Notes under the pieces: generated by a model
The model's database searches: none
What the model was told of the DNA's origin: nothing
The model's input: the letters and a program-made list of their open reading frames with translations, nothing else
Program-made: the position numbers and the translations under genes
Assembly (NCBI GenBank): GCA_964619955.1
Contig: CAZUJF010000043.1
Coordinates: 1 to 42,456 of the forward strand
Direction: 5' to 3'
Source of the DNA: JACQFK01 sp964619955
GTDB taxonomy: Bacteria > Planctomycetota > MHYJ01 > JACPRB01
Length of the DNA: 42,456 bases
Part shown: positions 40,353-42,456 of the stretch, piece after piece
How positions within the stretch are numbered: position 1 is the stretch's first letter
Layout of the letters: the number at the start of each line of letters is the position of its first letter

Positions 40353-42456
40353 CTATTTGGGTTCGATGTCCTGCACGCAACGGAATCCCACCTTCCGCGA
40401 CCGGTAGGTCGGGAAATACCAGTGCCGGAACGTCGCCCGGGCGTTCTCGGCCGCATCCTCCAGCAACAGCACTCCGCCCCGGAGCACCCGCTTCTTCTCC
40501 CCGAAATCCGAATGGTCCTCGGCGCTCCAAGGATACTTGTTGAACCAGTCCGAAGTCCACTCGATCACGCCCGTGCCGAGCCCTTCGATCCCCAGGTAGC
40601 TGCGGCCGCCCTCCTTCTGGTACCGCGCCCCCCAGGCGTAGGGCCGACGGCCGGCCGCCGGGTCGAACGCGGCCGCCTTCTCCCATTCCGACTCGCGGGG
40701 CAGGCGTTTCTTCTTCCAGGCCGCGAAACTCGCGGCATCCCACCAGTCCACCCCCGTCACCGCCTCGCCCGGCTTCTGTCCCTCCCAGTCCTGGGGGACA
40801 TGCTTCTTGTTCGGCGCCTCCGATTTCGGGCAGCCGGGATGGTGGCCGAAGGAATCGAGGGCCTTGAGGAACTCCGCGTACTCCGCGGCGCTCACCTCGC
40901 GCTCGTCGATGTAGAACGCCCCCGTCTCCGCCTCCCCCGCCGGGGCCTCCACCGGACGCCCTCCCCCCATCGTGAATTTGCCGCCCGGGACGTAGACCAT
41001 GCCGGGAGGGGCGCCCAGCGCCAGCGCCAGTTCCGCCAGCGCCTTCTGGGCCTCGTCACGGGGGAAATCCTTGAATTTGACGTCCCGCGTGCGCTCGTAC
41101 ACGGCCTTGGCCTCGGCCCAGGTGGCCTGCCGCATCGCCCGGCGTCCCGCCTCGAGCAGAGCGTCGAAGTCCGCCCGCAATTCCTTCGCCGCCATCTCGG
41201 CGGCCTTCTGGAGCTCCGTCTCGGCGCGCTTCATCTCGAGCTCGATGGCGACCGAGAAGCCGCGAGGGGCCTTCGCCAGGTCCTGGTAGATCGCCAGGGC
41301 CTTCGCCCAGTCCTTGGTCGTCCGCGCCCCCACGGCCTCCGCGAAGCGCGCGCAGAACCTCTGCCGCTCCTTCGTCTCCTCCAGCTGGGCGGCCTCGGCG
41401 AATTCCACCGCGCGCTTCCAGTCGTCCGCCGCCTTGGACCAGTCCGCCCCCTCGTTTTTCTCCGCGGTCTTCCTCCAGCGGCGGAAGGAGACGTTCTTGA
41501 TCTTGAGCTTGATGGCGTCGTCGTCGAGGAACTTCCTCGCGGCCTCGAAATGGGCGAGGGCCGCCTCCTCGTCGGACTCGGCCTCGCCCTTCTCGATGTG
41601 CTCGTTGGCCCGGGCCTGCACCTTCTGGTCCTTCACGTCCCTGGCGCCCAGGCGCTCCGCCTCTTCGAGCAGCGTGTAGGCCATCACCCACTGCCGGGAG
41701 CCGAAGGCGTCGAGGCCCTTCTTCCGGGCCTCCTCGAATGCCGAGGCGGGCGGGGGCGGGGGCGGCGGAGGGACCGGGTCCGGCTTCGGATCGGGTTTCG
41801 CGACGGGGTCCGACGGCGGGACCTTGGGAGGCTCGGCGTTCCCGGCCTGCACCGCCTCGGTTCCGCCGGACTTCTGATACAGCCAGTAGCCCCCCGCGCC
41901 CAGCGCCAGCACGCCCGCCGCCAGGGCCCCGATCAGCGGCCCCGATCCGGATTTGCGCGCGGCCGGGACGGGCGTCGGGGTCGCCCCCAGCTTGATCGTC
42001 GCCGCATAGGCGAGCGGATCCTTCTTCGAGGCCGCCACCACGGTCTCGTTGTAGAGCGTGGACTTCTCGTCGGGGCCCACGCCCTCCTGGATGCCGCGCA
42101 CCGCCGAGATCAGCGCCTCCGGCGTCGAATAGCGCGCCTCCGGATTCTTTTCCAGAAGCCGCAGGATCATCGACTCCACAGGAGGCGGGATCGCCGGATT
42201 GATCGTGCTGGGCTTGGGCGGCGGGTGGTGGACCTGCTGGTACATCATCGCCGCGGCGCTCAGCCCGGTGAACGGCGGCTTCCCCGCCGCGAGCTCGAAC
42301 AGCACCACGCCCAGCGCATAGAGGTCGGAGCGGATGTCGCACTCCTCCCCGGTCGCCTGCTCGGGGGACATGTACTTCGCCGTCCCCATGATGACCTCGG
42401 ATTGCGTGAGATCCGATTCCGGATTCTTGGCGAGGCCGAAATCCATGACCTTGATC
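40353..42456 (-). CDS. Ser/Thr protein kinase fused to a formylglycine-generating-enzyme-like domain, 5' end missing
   Basis: The gene runs off the right edge, so the kinase N-lobe and catalytic loop are not seen. Visible kinase parts are DFGLAK, the activation segment ending GTAKYMSPEQ, and DLYALGVVLFELAAGKPPF. A single membrane helix follows (SGPLIGALAAGVLALGAGGYWLY) and a Pro-rich stretch. Next is a ~250-residue helical, TPR-like region with repeated W..A...Y units. The last ~210 residues are a SUMF1/FGE-like domain (GMVYVPGGKFTMGGG, the EWEKAAAFD helix, the WTSDWF block and the C-terminal RGG...FR...R..GFRC). The kinase is cytoplasmic and the FGE-like domain is outside. The oxidation-active cysteine pair of true FGE is not evident, so it may bind rather than modify. 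It is followed by a lipoprotein and a CPBP protease. Confidence 0.92.
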   Translation of the reverse strand, partial: IKVMDFGLAKNPESDLTQSEVIMGTAKYMSPEQATGEECDIRSDLYALGVVLFELAAGKPPFTGLSAAAMMYQQVHHPPPKPSTINPAIPPPVESMILRLLEKNPEARYSTPEALISAVRGIQEGVGPDEKSTLYNETVVAASKKDPLAYAATIKLGATPTPVPAARKSGSGPLIGALAAGVLALGAGGYWLYQKSGGTEAVQAGNAEPPKVPPSDPVAKPDPKPDPVPPPPPPPPASAFEEARKKGLDAFGSRQWVMAYTLLEEAERLGARDVKDQKVQARANEHIEKGEAESDEEAALAHFEAARKFLDDDAIKLKIKNVSFRRWRKTAEKNEGADWSKAADDWKRAVEFAEAAQLEETKERQRFCARFAEAVGARTTKDWAKALAIYQDLAKAPRGFSVAIELEMKRAETELQKAAEMAAKELRADFDALLEAGRRAMRQATWAEAKAVYERTRDVKFKDFPRDEAQKALAELALALGAPPGMVYVPGGKFTMGGGRPVEAPAGEAETGAFYIDEREVSAAEYAEFLKALDSFGHHPGCPKSEAPNKKHVPQDWEGQKPGEAVTGVDWWDAASFAAWKKKRLPRESEWEKAAAFDPAAGRRPYAWGARYQKEGGRSYLGIEGLGTGVIEWTSDWFNKYPWSAEDHSDFGEKKRVLRGGVLLLEDAAENARATFRHWYFPTYRSRKVGFRCVQDIEPK

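Noticed and set aside
1..42456. tRNA, rRNA, CRISPR array or insertion sequence
   Set aside because: No cloverleaf, repeat-spacer array, transposase or terminal inverted repeat was recognised; the gaps are too short to hide most of them.

Overview
The window is GC-rich DNA, densely packed with genes on both strands, from a bacterium that is most likely a member of the Planctomycetota. The evidence is a secreted PSCyt1/DUF1549/DUF1553 haem protein next to a DUF1501 Tat protein, a Ser/Thr kinase fused to a formylglycine-generating-enzyme-like domain, a secreted Sm-like protein, a PurS-PurL fusion, DUF1028, and many lipoproteins. No mobile element, CRISPR array, tRNA or rRNA was recognised, and no gene-free stretch exceeds about 200 bases.

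Layout. (1) 1-1368: the end of a sigma-54 activator, then a stand-alone LigD-type 3'-phosphoesterase-like protein. (2) 11783-1369, minus strand: a tightly overlapping six-gene unit, purL (with two PurS-like modules), a DUF1028 lipoprotein, purQ, a 1291-residue lipoprotein built of alternating beta-sandwich modules, miaA, and a type I phosphodiesterase lipoprotein. It is divergent from accA. (3) 11921-18018: accA, a bidirectional terminator, a class II-like cytochrome c, an orphan Hcp, a PEP mutase/isocitrate lyase-family enzyme, a sialate O-acetylesterase homologue that has lost its catalytic residues, two small proteins, and a 3-methyladenine DNA glycosylase. (4) 18061-20189: two coupled zinc-dependent dehydrogenases. 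(5) 28015-20170, minus strand: CheY-like receiver, MFS transporter, PSCyt1/DUF1553 protein, DUF1501 protein, CAP-domain protein. (6) 28095-32502: a complete gcvT-gcvH-gcvPA-gcvPB glycine cleavage cluster (no lpd here). (7) 32509-38050: an Sm-like secreted protein, a Wzc-like tyrosine kinase, and a minus-strand unit of a 90-residue protein, a PQQ-propeller-like lipoprotein and a CMD-family protein with no canonical start codon. (8) 38050-42456: a coiled-coil protein, then a minus-strand unit of kinase-FGE protein (cut by the window edge), a coiled-coil lipoprotein and a CPBP membrane protease.

Regulatory picture. Several genes have good Shine-Dalgarno sequences, but many have none and instead carry a TANNNT box ending 6-13 bases before the start codon, which suggests leaderless or near-leaderless transcripts. 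Three promoters match the sigma-70 consensus closely with 17-base spacers (before purL, gcvH and the 90-residue gene). Convergent genes abut or overlap with no room for terminators; two pairs have back-to-back stops forming TGATCA.

Functionally the window mixes core metabolism (purines, fatty-acid initiation, one-carbon/glycine, tRNA modification, base excision repair) with envelope and secreted proteins typical of planctomycetes. The main candidates for undescribed biology are the modular lipoprotein translationally coupled to purQ, the degenerate acetylesterase, the start-less CMD gene, and the systematic use of start-proximal -10 boxes.
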